From: Nocardia transvalensis NBRC 15921
Lineage (GTDB): Bacteria; Actinomycetota; Actinomycetes; Mycobacteriales; Mycobacteriaceae
NCBI RefSeq assembly: GCF_000308875.1
Contig: NZ_BAGL01000080.1
Coordinates: 17,457-81,456 of the forward strand
Direction of reading: 5' to 3'
DNA length: 64,000 nt
Position numbers and translations under genes: made by a program. Positions within the stretch are counted from its first letter, which is position 1; every line of letters begins with the position of its first letter. A model generated the notes under the pieces. That model was given only the letters and a program-made list of their open reading frames with translations, did not search any database and was not told the DNA's origin. Positions 1-9,139 of the stretch are shown here, piece after piece.

Positions 1-2
1 CG

Positions 3-437
3 GTCAGCGACGGTGCGCTGTACCCTGCGGTGAACCGGCTGCGCGCCGCCGGCTTCGTCGACAAGATGTCCGTTCCGGACGGCGGGCGGCGGTTGCTCTC
101 GCTCACCGAGGCGGGCCGCGCCGAGTTGCTGCGCCGGCTGCGCGATCCGGCGGATGTCGAGATCACCGACCGCAACAACTTTCTGATCCTGCTCGCCTTC
201 CTCGGCCACCTGCCCGATCCCGCCGACCAGGCCGCGGTGCTGCGCCGCCGCCTCGACTTCTACGAGCAGCCGGCGAGTTACTTCTACGACCAGGGCCGCC
301 CCCTGCGGGCGATCGAGATGGACGACCGGTTCCGCCGCGGCATGCTCTCGCTCGCCGCCGCCACCCGCCGCGCCGACAAGGACTGGCTGCGCGCCGAACT
401 CGCCGACCTCGAACAGGCCCCCGGCCGGGAGGCCTAG
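3..437 (+). CDS. PadR family transcriptional regulator, 5' end missing
   Basis: The reading frame is open from the first bases of the window, so the gene starts upstream. It begins inside a winged helix: the residues SDGALYPAVNRLRAAGFVD are the recognition helix and turn typical of PadR regulators (usually S.GTLYPAL.RLE..G). A wing follows (GRRLLSLTEAGRAEL), then a C-terminal helical dimerisation part containing FYEQPASYFYDQGRP. PadR proteins are cytoplasmic DNA-binding repressors, often of neighbouring efflux or stress genes. The target is not visible here because the upstream neighbour is outside the window. The GTG at position 30 is internal to the conserved domain and is not the real start. 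The family call is firm and the ligand is unknown. Confidence 0.85.
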   Translation, partial: VSDGALYPAVNRLRAAGFVDKMSVPDGGRRLLSLTEAGRAELLRRLRDPADVEITDRNNFLILLAFLGHLPDPADQAAVLRRRLDFYEQPASYFYDQGRPLRAIEMDDRFRRGMLSLAAATRRADKDWLRAELADLEQAPGREA

Positions 438-588
438 CGATGGCACTCGATGCAGAATTGCCACGCGTGCCGCGCCGCACCACGTGCCGACGGGCGGAAT
501 CCGCAGCGCCCCAGGCGGTTCCGCCGAACGTGACACGAACCACGCCGGTTCCGGAAATACCCGGCACATCCTGGAGGTTCGCCGGGTT

Positions 589-1005
589 ATGACCTTTTCC
601 GTCCCTGTCACCGTCCGCGGCTACGAACTCGATGTGAACGGCCACCTGAATCAGGCCGTGTACCACCAGTACGCCGAGCATGCGCGGTGGGAGGTCCTGC
701 GCGCCGCCGGGCTGGTCCCGGACAAGATGCGGCTGCAGGGTGTGGGGCCGGTGGTCCTGGAATCGACGGCGAGGTACCTGCGCGAACTGCATCTCGGCGA
801 CGAGGTGACGGTCACGTGCGCGTGCGAGTGGGGCGAGGGCAAGGCATTCCGGATGCGGCAGGAGATCGTCAAGCTGGACGGAACGATCTCGGCGGAATTC
901 GACGTGGTGCTCGGACTGATGGATCTCACCACGCGCAAACTCGTACCGAATCCCATAGAGCGATTCCTCGAACTCGCTGACTCGCGCGAGGCGCTCGGTC
1001 TCTGA
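589..1005 (+). CDS. Acyl-CoA thioesterase, hotdog fold (YbgC/FadM type)
   Basis: A 138-residue single-hotdog protein. The N-terminal segment YELDVNGHLNQAVYHQYAEHARWE matches the YbgC/4-hydroxybenzoyl-CoA thioesterase signature, where an Asp followed by NGH(x)N..Y lines the active site. The family hydrolyses acyl-CoA or acyl-ACP thioesters in the cytoplasm as homotetramers. The ATG at 589 is preferred over an upstream in-frame ATG at 484 because GGAGG lies at 573-577 and homology begins right after it. The neighbours do not point to a pathway, so the acyl substrate cannot be predicted. Confidence 0.85.
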   Translation: MTFSVPVTVRGYELDVNGHLNQAVYHQYAEHARWEVLRAAGLVPDKMRLQGVGPVVLESTARYLRELHLGDEVTVTCACEWGEGKAFRMRQEIVKLDGTISAEFDVVLGLMDLTTRKLVPNPIERFLELADSREALGL

Positions 1006-1197
1006 TGCACGGTTCGATGCGCGCGTTGAGCGCTCAACTGAAAATCTTTCGGCGATAGCGCATTACGGATCGGCTCCGGCTCTCCGCACGTGCACGGGAA
1101 ATCTCCCGTTGTGAACCGATCGGCACGATCGTGGGGCTATGATCCAGATCACGCTCGGCTTCCGTGGCAAACCGCGAGCAGATCGGAGACCAGCCCT

Positions 1198-1674
1198 ATG
1201 ACCGAAACAATTCGCCCGTTCAATCCTGTCGCCGGACCGTCCCCGGACCGCCGAGATATCGTTCTCCCGTTGTCCGGCTACCTGACGGCAGAGTCGGATC
1301 GCGCCATCAGTATCCGCACCGGCGAGGGCACCTGGACCTTCGATCGGGCGGATGTGGTGAGCATCGATGACGGCGACGGCGAACGCGGCCGTCCGGAAGT
1401 GCCGGGCCGCGCGGTCCGCGTCCGGGTACGCCCCGGCGCCACCGCCGATTTCACCCAGCGACGGCGGATCGACCTGACCGACCGCCCGATGACGTTGGCG
1501 CACCAGCACTCCCCCGCCCTCGGCGACGACGCGCTGCGGCGTCTCACCGAGGACTGGGCCCGCGAGCTGCGCCTGCCCACGTCACCCGGTATCGGGGGCG
1601 CCACCTTCACCTTCTGCCAGACCCGCACCTCCGCGCGCAGCGACGACGGCACGGCCTGCGACAGTCTGGACTGA
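1198..1674 (+). CDS. Hypothetical protein paired with ATP-grasp ligase; candidate graspetide precursor or partner
   Basis: A 158-residue protein that I do not recognise. The ATG at 1198 is chosen because GGAG lies at 1184-1187. The first ~120 residues look like a small beta-rich domain (DRRDIVLPLSGYLTAE, RAVRVRVRPGA) followed by a helix (ALRRLTEDWARELRL). After a glycine-rich hinge (SPGIGGA) comes a hydroxyl- and acid-rich tail, FTFCQTRTSARSDDGTACD, ending SLD. The stop is 11 bases before the start of an MvdC/MvdD-type ATP-grasp gene, so the two are probably one operon. Graspetide ligases join Thr/Ser/Lys side chains to Asp/Glu side chains near the C terminus of a precursor, and this tail has the right composition. 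At 158 residues it is long for a precursor, so it could instead be a partner protein. Confidence 0.6.
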   Translation: MTETIRPFNPVAGPSPDRRDIVLPLSGYLTAESDRAISIRTGEGTWTFDRADVVSIDDGDGERGRPEVPGRAVRVRVRPGATADFTQRRRIDLTDRPMTLAHQHSPALGDDALRRLTEDWARELRLPTSPGIGGATFTFCQTRTSARSDDGTACDSLD

Positions 1675-1685
1675 GGTCACGTCCC

Positions 1686-2648
1686 ATGGCCGTCCACCCG
1701 GCAGGTTCGGTCCTGATCGTCACCGAGACCGACGACCTGCACGCCGACGCGATGACGGCCACACTGCGAAAACATCATCAGCTCGGTCCGATTCGCCTGG
1801 ATATGCGCGAGTTCCCGCGCGCCGGGGGCAGTTTCCGCCTCGACCGCGCGGGCACCGCTCGCTCGCTGTCGCAGGTGGTCGGGCTCGATGACGTCACCGC
1901 AGTGTGGTGGCGTCGTCCACATCGATGCGCCGTACCCGGCAGCGTCAGCGGCGCCGACGACGACTTCCGGCAGGCCGAGTGCGACGGCTTCCTGCAGGGC
2001 CTGCTGTGGTCGATCCCCGCGGTCTGGGTGAACGATCCGGGGGCCGACCGCACCGCGACCCGCAAGATCGTGCAGCTGGAGACCGCGCGGCGCAGCGGAT
2101 TCGCCATTCCGGAGACCCTGATCACCAACGATCCCGACGAGGCGCGCAGCTTCGTCGGCTCGCGCCGCGGCGCGGTGGTCTACAAGCGCACCGGTACCGG
2201 CCGCGCGGAATTCTCCGAGACCCGGCTGATCCTGCCGTCGGACCTGGACCGGCTAGGTACCATCCGTTCCGCGCCGACCACCTTCCAGGACTACATCGAC
2301 GCCGAGTGCGATCTGCGCGTGGTGTGGATCGACGGGATCGAATGGGCGGTGCGCATCGACTCGCAAGCCGGTGTGGGACGGGTGGATTCGCGCCTGGACA
2401 CCTCGGTGGACTTCGCCCCGGCGCGGCTGCCCGCGTCGGTGAGCAAATCGCTCGCCACGCTGATGGGCGCCCTCGGGCTGGCGTTCGGGGTCCTCGACAT
2501 CCGGCTCGGCGTGGACGGCGAGTACTACTTCCTCGAGGTGAACCCGCAGGGCCAGTTCGCCTACCTGGAGATCAAGACCGGGCTGCCGATCTTCGAGAGC
2601 CTCGCCAACTACCTCGTCCTCGGCGACGCGGCGGTTCCGGACTACTGA
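1686..2648 (+). CDS. MvdC/MvdD family ATP-grasp ligase (graspetide maturase type)
   Basis: A 320-residue ATP-grasp enzyme of the size and layout of microviridin-type maturases. Residues ~1-110 form the N-terminal domain, including the family-typical VWWRRP motif. They are followed by NDPGADRTATRKIVQLETA and IPETLITNDPDEA at the start of the ATP-grasp core. YKRTGTGRAEF carries the ATP-binding lysine, QDYIDAECDLRVVWIDG and RIDSQAGVGRVD the central strands, and GVLDIRLGVDGEYYFLEVNPQGQF the C-terminal Mg-ATP site, with E and N as metal ligands. Such enzymes phosphorylate an Asp/Glu side chain and form an omega-ester or omega-amide in a ribosomal peptide. The 158-aa gene immediately upstream is the likely substrate or partner. 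No protease or exporter lies beside it. Confidence 0.82.
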   Translation: MAVHPAGSVLIVTETDDLHADAMTATLRKHHQLGPIRLDMREFPRAGGSFRLDRAGTARSLSQVVGLDDVTAVWWRRPHRCAVPGSVSGADDDFRQAECDGFLQGLLWSIPAVWVNDPGADRTATRKIVQLETARRSGFAIPETLITNDPDEARSFVGSRRGAVVYKRTGTGRAEFSETRLILPSDLDRLGTIRSAPTTFQDYIDAECDLRVVWIDGIEWAVRIDSQAGVGRVDSRLDTSVDFAPARLPASVSKSLATLMGALGLAFGVLDIRLGVDGEYYFLEVNPQGQFAYLEIKTGLPIFESLANYLVLGDAAVPDY

Positions 2649-3151
2649 TCCTCGCCCTCCAGGCTGTCCAGCAGCACCCGCAGGATCCGGTCCAGGTCGC
2701 GGCGGTCCTTCGCCGGGAGCACCGCCAGCAGCCGGGCCTCGTTCGCCGTGTGCGCGGCGACCACCTCGTCGATCAGCTCCCGGCCCGCCGCCGTCAGCAC
2801 GACCCGCACCGCGCGGCGATCCCCGGCATCGGCCACCCGCTGCACGAGGCCCGCCGATTCGAGCCGATCCAGCCGCCCGGTCATCCCGGCGCGCGACAGC
2901 ATCAGGGTGTCGGCGAGCACCGAGGGATTGAGCGCGAACGGCGCACCGGAACGGCGCAGTGCCGCAAGCACATCGAACTCGCCGCGCTGAAGCCCGTGCG
3001 CGGCGAAGACCGCCTCGATCGCCGGCTGGGCCACCAGGTGCAGCCGCCCGAGCCGGCCCACGATCGCCATCGCCTCCAGCTCGAGATCCGGCCGCTCGCG
3101 CCGCCACTGCTCGACGATTCCGTCGATCGCATCCGCGTTCCGCTTCGCCAT
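2642..3151 (-). CDS. MarR family transcriptional regulator
   Basis: A 169-residue winged-helix regulator. The core reads GEFDVLAALRRSGAPFALNPSVLADTLMLSRAGMTGRLDRLESAGLVQR, then DRRAVRVVLTAAG, which is the classic MarR recognition helix and wing. The start is taken at ATG 3151 (MAKRNADAID). An ATG at 3160 is also possible. The 3' end overlaps the convergent ATP-grasp gene by 7 bases. It is divergent from a cupin gene, and the gap contains repeated ATTCGGT/GTTCGGT half-sites over the predicted cupin promoter, so it probably represses both genes. The ligand is unknown. Confidence 0.88.
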   Translation of the reverse strand: MAKRNADAIDGIVEQWRRERPDLELEAMAIVGRLGRLHLVAQPAIEAVFAAHGLQRGEFDVLAALRRSGAPFALNPSVLADTLMLSRAGMTGRLDRLESAGLVQRVADAGDRRAVRVVLTAAGRELIDEVVAAHTANEARLLAVLPAKDRRDLDRILRVLLDSLEGEDQ

Positions 3152-3207
3152 GGACAGCATTCTATTCGGTGAGATATAGTTCGGTAGCGAATTATCAACC
3201 ACCGAAC
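3151..3207. promoter_or_regulatory. MarR-cupin divergent control region
   Basis: On the plus strand TGGACA at 3151-3156 and TATAGT at 3175-3180, 18 bases apart, resemble a sigma-A promoter for the cupin gene. The half-sites ATTCGGT (3164-3170) and GTTCGGT (3179-3185) are direct copies 15 bases apart. The inverse ACCGAAC is at 3201-3207, giving a 7-bp inverted repeat with a 15-base centre. The half-sites overlap the -10 element, as expected for repression by the divergent MarR protein. Confidence 0.5.
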
Positions 3208-3222
3208 AATATGGAGCCGGTC

Positions 3223-3726
3223 ATGAGCGCCACTTCCCCCCGCATTCCCGCCGCGATCCGCCGGCCGCAGGACGCCGAGGTCCACCGGACCGACGCGGTC
3301 ACCATGCGGCTGCTGATCGACTCCGAGGAGACGGGCGGTTCGGTCAGCACGCTCGAGGTGACGATGGCGGCGGGCGCGGACGGCGCGACGCCGCACTATC
3401 ACACCCGCTCCGACGAGCTGTTCTATGTCGCGGACGGCGAACTGCAGGTGCTGGCGGGCGACGAGATCGTCACCGTCGCGGCGGGCGGGGCGATCACGGT
3501 GCCGCGCTTCATGCCGCACGCGTTCGGCGCCGCCCCCGGCAGCCCGGCGCGCATCCTCATCGCGCTCACCCCGGCGGTGCAGCGCTTCGGCTACTTCCGC
3601 CTGCTGGAACGGGTGGCCCACGGCGAGGCCACGCTGGAAGAACTGGCCGCGACCCAGGACGAGTACGACAACCACTTCGTCGACGCGCCGCGGTGGTGGG
3701 CCGAGCGCACCGCCGGTCGCCGGTGA
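3223..3726 (+). CDS. Cupin domain protein
   Basis: A 167-residue single cupin. Cupin motif 1 is visible as HYHTRSDELFYVADGELQVLAG, with the HxH and Glu metal ligands. Motif 2 is GGAITVPRFMPHAFGAAPGSPARI, with the third His. A helical C-terminal extension (LLERVAHGEATLEELAATQDEYDNHFVD) follows. This layout resembles small quercetinase- or dioxygenase-like cupins, but the substrate cannot be inferred. The ATG at 3223 is preferred over ATG 3211 because GGAG at 3213-3216 is six bases before it. It is divergent from the MarR gene and probably controlled by it. Confidence 0.8.
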   Translation: MSATSPRIPAAIRRPQDAEVHRTDAVTMRLLIDSEETGGSVSTLEVTMAAGADGATPHYHTRSDELFYVADGELQVLAGDEIVTVAAGGAITVPRFMPHAFGAAPGSPARILIALTPAVQRFGYFRLLERVAHGEATLEELAATQDEYDNHFVDAPRWWAERTAGRR

Positions 3727-3733
3727 GCGGCGG

Positions 3734-4138
3734 TCACTCCGCGCGGACGGTCTCGTGCACGGTGTGCCAGCGCAATCCGTTGCGGGCGGCCACATCTCGA
3801 TGCAGCAGCGCCGTCGTGACCCGGTCGTCGGACTCGGCGTCGCGGCGGTGCCGTTCCAGGAACCGGACCAGCGCGTAATCGGTTGTGATGACCAGGGGTT
3901 CGAGATCGGAGATCTCGATCGTCAGGCGCGGCACCGTATTTCGCGCCGAGCGCAGCCCCGCGAGCAGGGTCGCGCGCGGCATCACCGCACCGGACACCGT
4001 CACCACCGACAACTCCGGATGCTGCTGAGCGGCAAAGCGGTCGAACACGTCCGCCGACGCGTCGGTGCCCAGCCAGCACTCCAGATCCGCGTGCAACGCC
4101 CGGACCTCGCGCTTGATCGCCTCGTCTACCGAATTCAC
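3734..4138 (-). CDS. DUF4440/SnoaL-like (NTF2 fold) protein
   Basis: A 134-residue protein with the NTF2-like alpha+beta cone pattern: an N-terminal helix (EAIKREVRALHADLECWLG), DVFDRFAAQQHPELSVVTVSG, then strands LTIEISDLEPLVITTDYALVRFLERH and a final strand RWHTVHETVRAE. DUF4440 proteins are often small hydrolases, isomerases or ligand-binding proteins without a common reaction. The coding end lies 8 bases from the end of the convergent cupin gene. Nothing in the sequence fixes a substrate. Confidence 0.7.
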   Translation of the reverse strand: MNSVDEAIKREVRALHADLECWLGTDASADVFDRFAAQQHPELSVVTVSGAVMPRATLLAGLRSARNTVPRLTIEISDLEPLVITTDYALVRFLERHRRDAESDDRVTTALLHRDVAARNGLRWHTVHETVRAE

Positions 4139-4176
4139 GAGACGATAAGTTACCCAACGAGATCCGCTGCGCGCGG

Positions 4177-4416
4177 TTATTTACCGGCGGCCTTGCGCCG
4201 ATTCGCCCCACCCCTACTGCGGAGTTGCACATGCGACTCCACCAGTACGTTGTGGATGAATCCGTACGAGCGCCCGGTCTCCCGGGCCAGGGAGCGAATG
4301 CTCGCCCCTGCCTCGTACTGTTTCTTCAGCTGGGTTTGCAGGCGGTCTCGCGACTTTCCGGTGACGCGCGTGCCCTTACCCAACGTGGACTTCCCTTGTG
4401 CGGGCCTGTCACTCAT
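4177..4416 (-). CDS. Small helix-turn-helix protein
   Basis: A 79-residue basic protein. Residues ~20-60 (RDRLQTQLKKQYEAGASIRSLARETGRSYGFIHNVLVESHVQLRSRGG) form a single HTH of the resolvase/HTH_38 type: a long helix, then ASIRSLARETGRSYGFIHNVL as helix-turn-helix, ending in a conserved RSRGG. Proteins of this form are common in actinobacteria and are presumed DNA-binding, but I know of no assigned target. The flanking stretches are basic and probably disordered. Confidence 0.75.
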   Translation of the reverse strand: MSDRPAQGKSTLGKGTRVTGKSRDRLQTQLKKQYEAGASIRSLARETGRSYGFIHNVLVESHVQLRSRGGANRRKAAGK

Positions 4417-4600
4417 GGCTTCCTCCGGTCGCCCTGCAGCCTCACTCCAGGCTAAACACTCCGCTGTCGGTGATCAACGCCTCTCTGTGATTTAGCTCAC
4501 CGATTTCGGCTACCGTCGCCTCGGAGCGACGATTTTCCGATGTCCGCGCCGTCCTACGAACGACAGCGTGACCATGAGAACCAGCACCTTGGAGCACCCC

Positions 4601-5209
4601 ATGCGCAAGATCACCGCCGGACTGTTCATCGCCCTCGACGGCGTCGTCGACAATCCGCAGGACTGGCATTTCCCCTATTACAACGAGGAGATGGGCGCCG
4701 CCGTGGACGCTCAGCTCGGCAGCGCCGACACGCTGCTGCTCGGCCGCGTCACCTACGACAGCTTCGCCGGCGCCTGGCCGGACCGCGAGGCCGGTGGCGC
4801 CGAGGACGCCGATTTCGCCCGCAAGCTGGGCGACGCCCGCAAGATCGTGGTGTCCCGCCAGGACCTGACCTTCACCTGGCGCAACTCCGAGACGCTGAAA
4901 GGCGATCTGGTGGAGGCGGTCACGGCCCTCAAGCAGGAGCCCGGCGGGGATATCGGCATCAGCGGTTCGGTGTCGGTCGTGCGTCAGCTGCTGGCCGCGG
5001 GACTGATCGACGAACTGCATCTCCTGGTGCATCCGATCGCCGTCCGCTCCGGCCTGCGACTGTTCGAGGAGGCGGATACGCCCCTGCCCCTCACCCTGCT
5101 GACCTCCACCCAATTCAAGACGGGAGTGGTTCACCAGGTCTACGGTCCGGGTGAGCAGCTGTCGGGTGGGTATGACGACGCCAAACAACATCTCGCGCAG
5201 GGTGATTGA
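4601..5209 (+). CDS. Dihydrofolate reductase family protein (RibD C-terminal domain)
   Basis: A 202-residue reductase-fold protein. MRKITAGLFIALDGVVDNPQDWHFPY is the usual N-terminal strand and substrate loop (standard form ...SLDGV...). DTLLLGRVTYDSFAGAWP is the NADPH-binding GR.TY motif, and DIGISGSVSVVRQLLAAGLIDELHLLVHPIAVRSGLRLF the C-terminal GS..L...GL.DE..L...P...G.G..LF block. These proteins are NADPH-dependent reductases of mostly unknown substrate, distinct from FolA. The ATG at 4601 is chosen over 4568 because GGAG at 4591-4594 sits six bases before it. Confidence 0.85.
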   Translation: MRKITAGLFIALDGVVDNPQDWHFPYYNEEMGAAVDAQLGSADTLLLGRVTYDSFAGAWPDREAGGAEDADFARKLGDARKIVVSRQDLTFTWRNSETLKGDLVEAVTALKQEPGGDIGISGSVSVVRQLLAAGLIDELHLLVHPIAVRSGLRLFEEADTPLPLTLLTSTQFKTGVVHQVYGPGEQLSGGYDDAKQHLAQGD

Positions 5210-5224
5210 GGTATGTCGCGGAGG

Positions 5225-5427
5225 CCTGGACCGCCCGCTGCGCGGACGGTCCAGGCAATGGAAGGATGCTGTGGCCCAGGCAGTCGAAGGAGGCTGCGGT
5301 CCAGGCAATGAAGCGCCAGGCGGGCAATGGGGCGGGCGGACGATTCAGGCAATGGAGGGTCCGCCTAGCAACAGCACGGGTGGGGAGTCCACGTTTCCTT
5401 GCCTGAACCGTCCGCTCTGCGGGCGGT

Positions 5428-5433
<6 letters not shown>
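5225..5433. repeat. Hairpin-bearing repeat cluster
   Basis: Two related imperfect palindromes flank the gap. The first (5225-5255) pairs CCTGGACCG with CGGTCCAGG, with CCGC/GCGG inside. The second (5401-5433) pairs GCCTGAACCG with CGGTTCAGGC, again with CCGC/GCGG inside. Between them the motif CAGGCAATG or a close variant recurs near 5252, 5278, 5301 and 5346. The second hairpin overlaps the stop codon of the ABC-F gene and may end its transcript. The cluster looks like a dispersed intergenic repeat family rather than coding sequence. Confidence 0.6.
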
Positions 5434-7059
<1,626 letters not shown>

Positions 7060-7248
7060 AGATATCTCCTCGGCAGGTCAGCGTTTCGGCGGGGGTGGTG
7101 ACTCGAGTGTGCATCCCGATCGCACACAAGAACCACCTATTTTACCTGGGCGAAGGACGCGCCGCCGTAACCCGGGCCACCCTGCGGACGTCCGGCCGAG
7201 CGGGGAGTCCCGGCGCGACGCGGCGGCGGATGGGTTACGGTGCGGTCC

Positions 7249-8013
7249 ATGAGCGATCTGAAGGGCAAAGCGGCGCTGGTCACGGGGGCGAGCCGGGGTA
7301 TCGGCAAGGCGGTCGCGGCCGAACTGCTCGCGCGCGGGGCGAATGTGCTGATCACCGCGCGCAAGGCGGAACCGCTGGAGGAGACCGCTGTCGAGCTGCG
7401 GGCGCTCGGGCATCCCGGGAAGGTCGTCGCGCTGGCCGGGAACTCGGGGGACGCCGACGCGCGCGCCGAGGCGGTCGCGCGGGCCGTCGCCGACTTCGGG
7501 TCGCTGGACATCCTCGTCAACAACACCGGCATCAACCCCGTGTACGGGTCGCTGATGGACGCCGACCTGAACGCGGTCCGCAAGATCTTCGACGTCAATG
7601 TGGTCGCGGCACTGGGCTACGTGCAGGAGGCGTACCGGGCCTGGATGCGCGACAACGGCGGCGCGGTGGTCAATGTCGCCAGCGTGGCGGGCCTGCGTTC
7701 GACGGGCGTGATCGCGGCCTACGGCGCCTCCAAGGCGGCGCTCATCCGGCTCACCGAGGAGCTGGCCTGGCAGCTCGGGCCCGCCATCCGCGTGAACGCG
7801 GTGGCCCCGGGCGTGGTGAAGACGAAGTTCGCCGACGCGCTCTACTCCAGCGGCAGCGAGGAGGAGGTGGCCCGCGGCTATCCGCTGAAGCGGCTCGGCA
7901 CGCCCGAGGATGTGGCCGCGCTCATCGGCTTCCTGGTGTCGGACCAGTCCGCGTGGATCACCGGCGAGGTCGTGCGGGTGGACGGCGGGCTGCTCGCGAC
8001 CGGCGGACTCTAG
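7249..8013 (+). CDS. SDR family oxidoreductase (FabG-like)
   Basis: A 254-residue classical short-chain dehydrogenase. The Rossmann motif is TGASRGIG, followed by NNTG, the catalytic Ser in NVASVAG, and YGASK with catalytic Tyr and Lys. PGVVKT and ITGEVVRVDGG are the usual C-terminal markers. ITARKAE after strand 2 (Arg) suggests NADP(H). The family reduces or oxidises carbonyl/hydroxyl groups, and the substrate is unknown. The ATG at 7249 is preferred over a GTG at 7240. It is divergent from the ABC-F gene and 18 bases upstream of a lycopene cyclase-like gene on the same strand. Confidence 0.9.
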   Translation: MSDLKGKAALVTGASRGIGKAVAAELLARGANVLITARKAEPLEETAVELRALGHPGKVVALAGNSGDADARAEAVARAVADFGSLDILVNNTGINPVYGSLMDADLNAVRKIFDVNVVAALGYVQEAYRAWMRDNGGAVVNVASVAGLRSTGVIAAYGASKAALIRLTEELAWQLGPAIRVNAVAPGVVKTKFADALYSSGSEEEVARGYPLKRLGTPEDVAALIGFLVSDQSAWITGEVVRVDGGLLATGGL

Positions 8014-8031
8014 ACCGCGGCGGCCGCACCG

Positions 8032-9129
8032 GTGGCCATCGATCTCCTCGTGTGCGGCCTCGGGCCCGCCGGGCGGTCGCTCGCGCATCGCGCGGCCGCC
8101 CACGGGCTGTCGGTGGCGGCGGTCGACCCGAAGCCCGGGCGGCGGTGGACGGCGACCTATGCGGCGTGGGCGGACGAGATCCCCAAGTGGGTCGCGCCGT
8201 CCGCGATCGCGGCGACCGTGCGGCGGCCCGCGGCCTGGGGTACGCGGCGGTTCGAGATCGATCGGCCGTATTCGGTGTTCGATGTCGCGGCGCTTCAGGA
8301 TTCGCTCGAGCTGAGCGGCGTCCGCGTGGTCACCGACCGGGTCGCCGAGATCTCCCGGCCGCGGGATCGGCGGAAATCCGCTGAGACAGTGCGCCTTTCG
8401 TCCGGCGAGGTGCTGCACGCGCATCGGGTCGTCGATGCGCGCGGTGTCACCCGCGCACCCGATCGTGCCGAGCAGACGGCCTACGGCGTCATGGTGTCGC
8501 GCGAACGGTGGGACGAAACGCTGTTCATGGACTGGCGGCGGGACAACGGAGCCGACGTGGCCGAGACCCCCTCGTTCCTCTACGCGATTCCCTTGGACGA
8601 CAACACCTTTCTGCTCGAGGAGACGTGCCTCGCGGGCCGTCCGGCGCTGAGCGGGACGCAACTGCGGGACCGCCTGCACACCCGCCTCCACCGCCGGGGC
8701 GTCGATCTCGACGGGACGGAAACCGTGGAACACGTACGCTTCCCGGTCCAGGGCGGTCGTCCCGGCGACGGTCGGTTCGGCGCCGCGGGCGCGCTCCTGC
8801 ACCCCGCGACGGGCTACAGCGTCGCCGCGTCCCTGGCGGCGGCGGACCTCCTCGTCGCCGCGCGGTCCCTCTGGCCGCTCCCGGCTCGCGCGGTGCACCG
8901 GCTCCGGTCGACCGGGCTGCGGTCCCTGCTCGCCCTGCCGCCGCAGGACATTCCGGCCTTCTTCGACGCCTTCTTCACTCTGCGCCCCGGCCTCCAGCGC
9001 GCCTACCTCTCCGATCGGACCGACCTGCGCGGCACGCTCACCGCGATGACCGTCCAGTTCGGCGCCCTCCCCTGGCATCTGCGCCGGAATCTCCTCGGCG
9101 CCACCCTCGGCCCGAGCCGATCGGCCTGA
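8032..9129 (+). CDS. Lycopene cyclase family flavoprotein
   Basis: A 365-residue protein starting at GTG with a dinucleotide-binding motif DLLVCGLGPAGRSLAHRAAAHGL. Family features include WTATYAAWADEIPKW near residue 40-55, FDVAALQDSL, and VVDARG, where the cofactor site continues. Later motifs are FMDWR, TPSFLYAIPLDDNTFLLEETCLAGRP and AAGALLHPATGYSVAASLAAADLL, the hallmark run of CrtL/CrtY-type cyclases. These enzymes cyclise the ends of lycopene to beta-ionone rings at the membrane. No other carotenoid gene (crtE, crtB, crtI) is visible, so the partners must be elsewhere or the substrate differs. Confidence 0.85.
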   Translation: MAIDLLVCGLGPAGRSLAHRAAAHGLSVAAVDPKPGRRWTATYAAWADEIPKWVAPSAIAATVRRPAAWGTRRFEIDRPYSVFDVAALQDSLELSGVRVVTDRVAEISRPRDRRKSAETVRLSSGEVLHAHRVVDARGVTRAPDRAEQTAYGVMVSRERWDETLFMDWRRDNGADVAETPSFLYAIPLDDNTFLLEETCLAGRPALSGTQLRDRLHTRLHRRGVDLDGTETVEHVRFPVQGGRPGDGRFGAAGALLHPATGYSVAASLAAADLLVAARSLWPLPARAVHRLRSTGLRSLLALPPQDIPAFFDAFFTLRPGLQRAYLSDRTDLRGTLTAMTVQFGALPWHLRRNLLGATLGPSRSA

Positions 9130-9139
9130 TACTGGGGGC

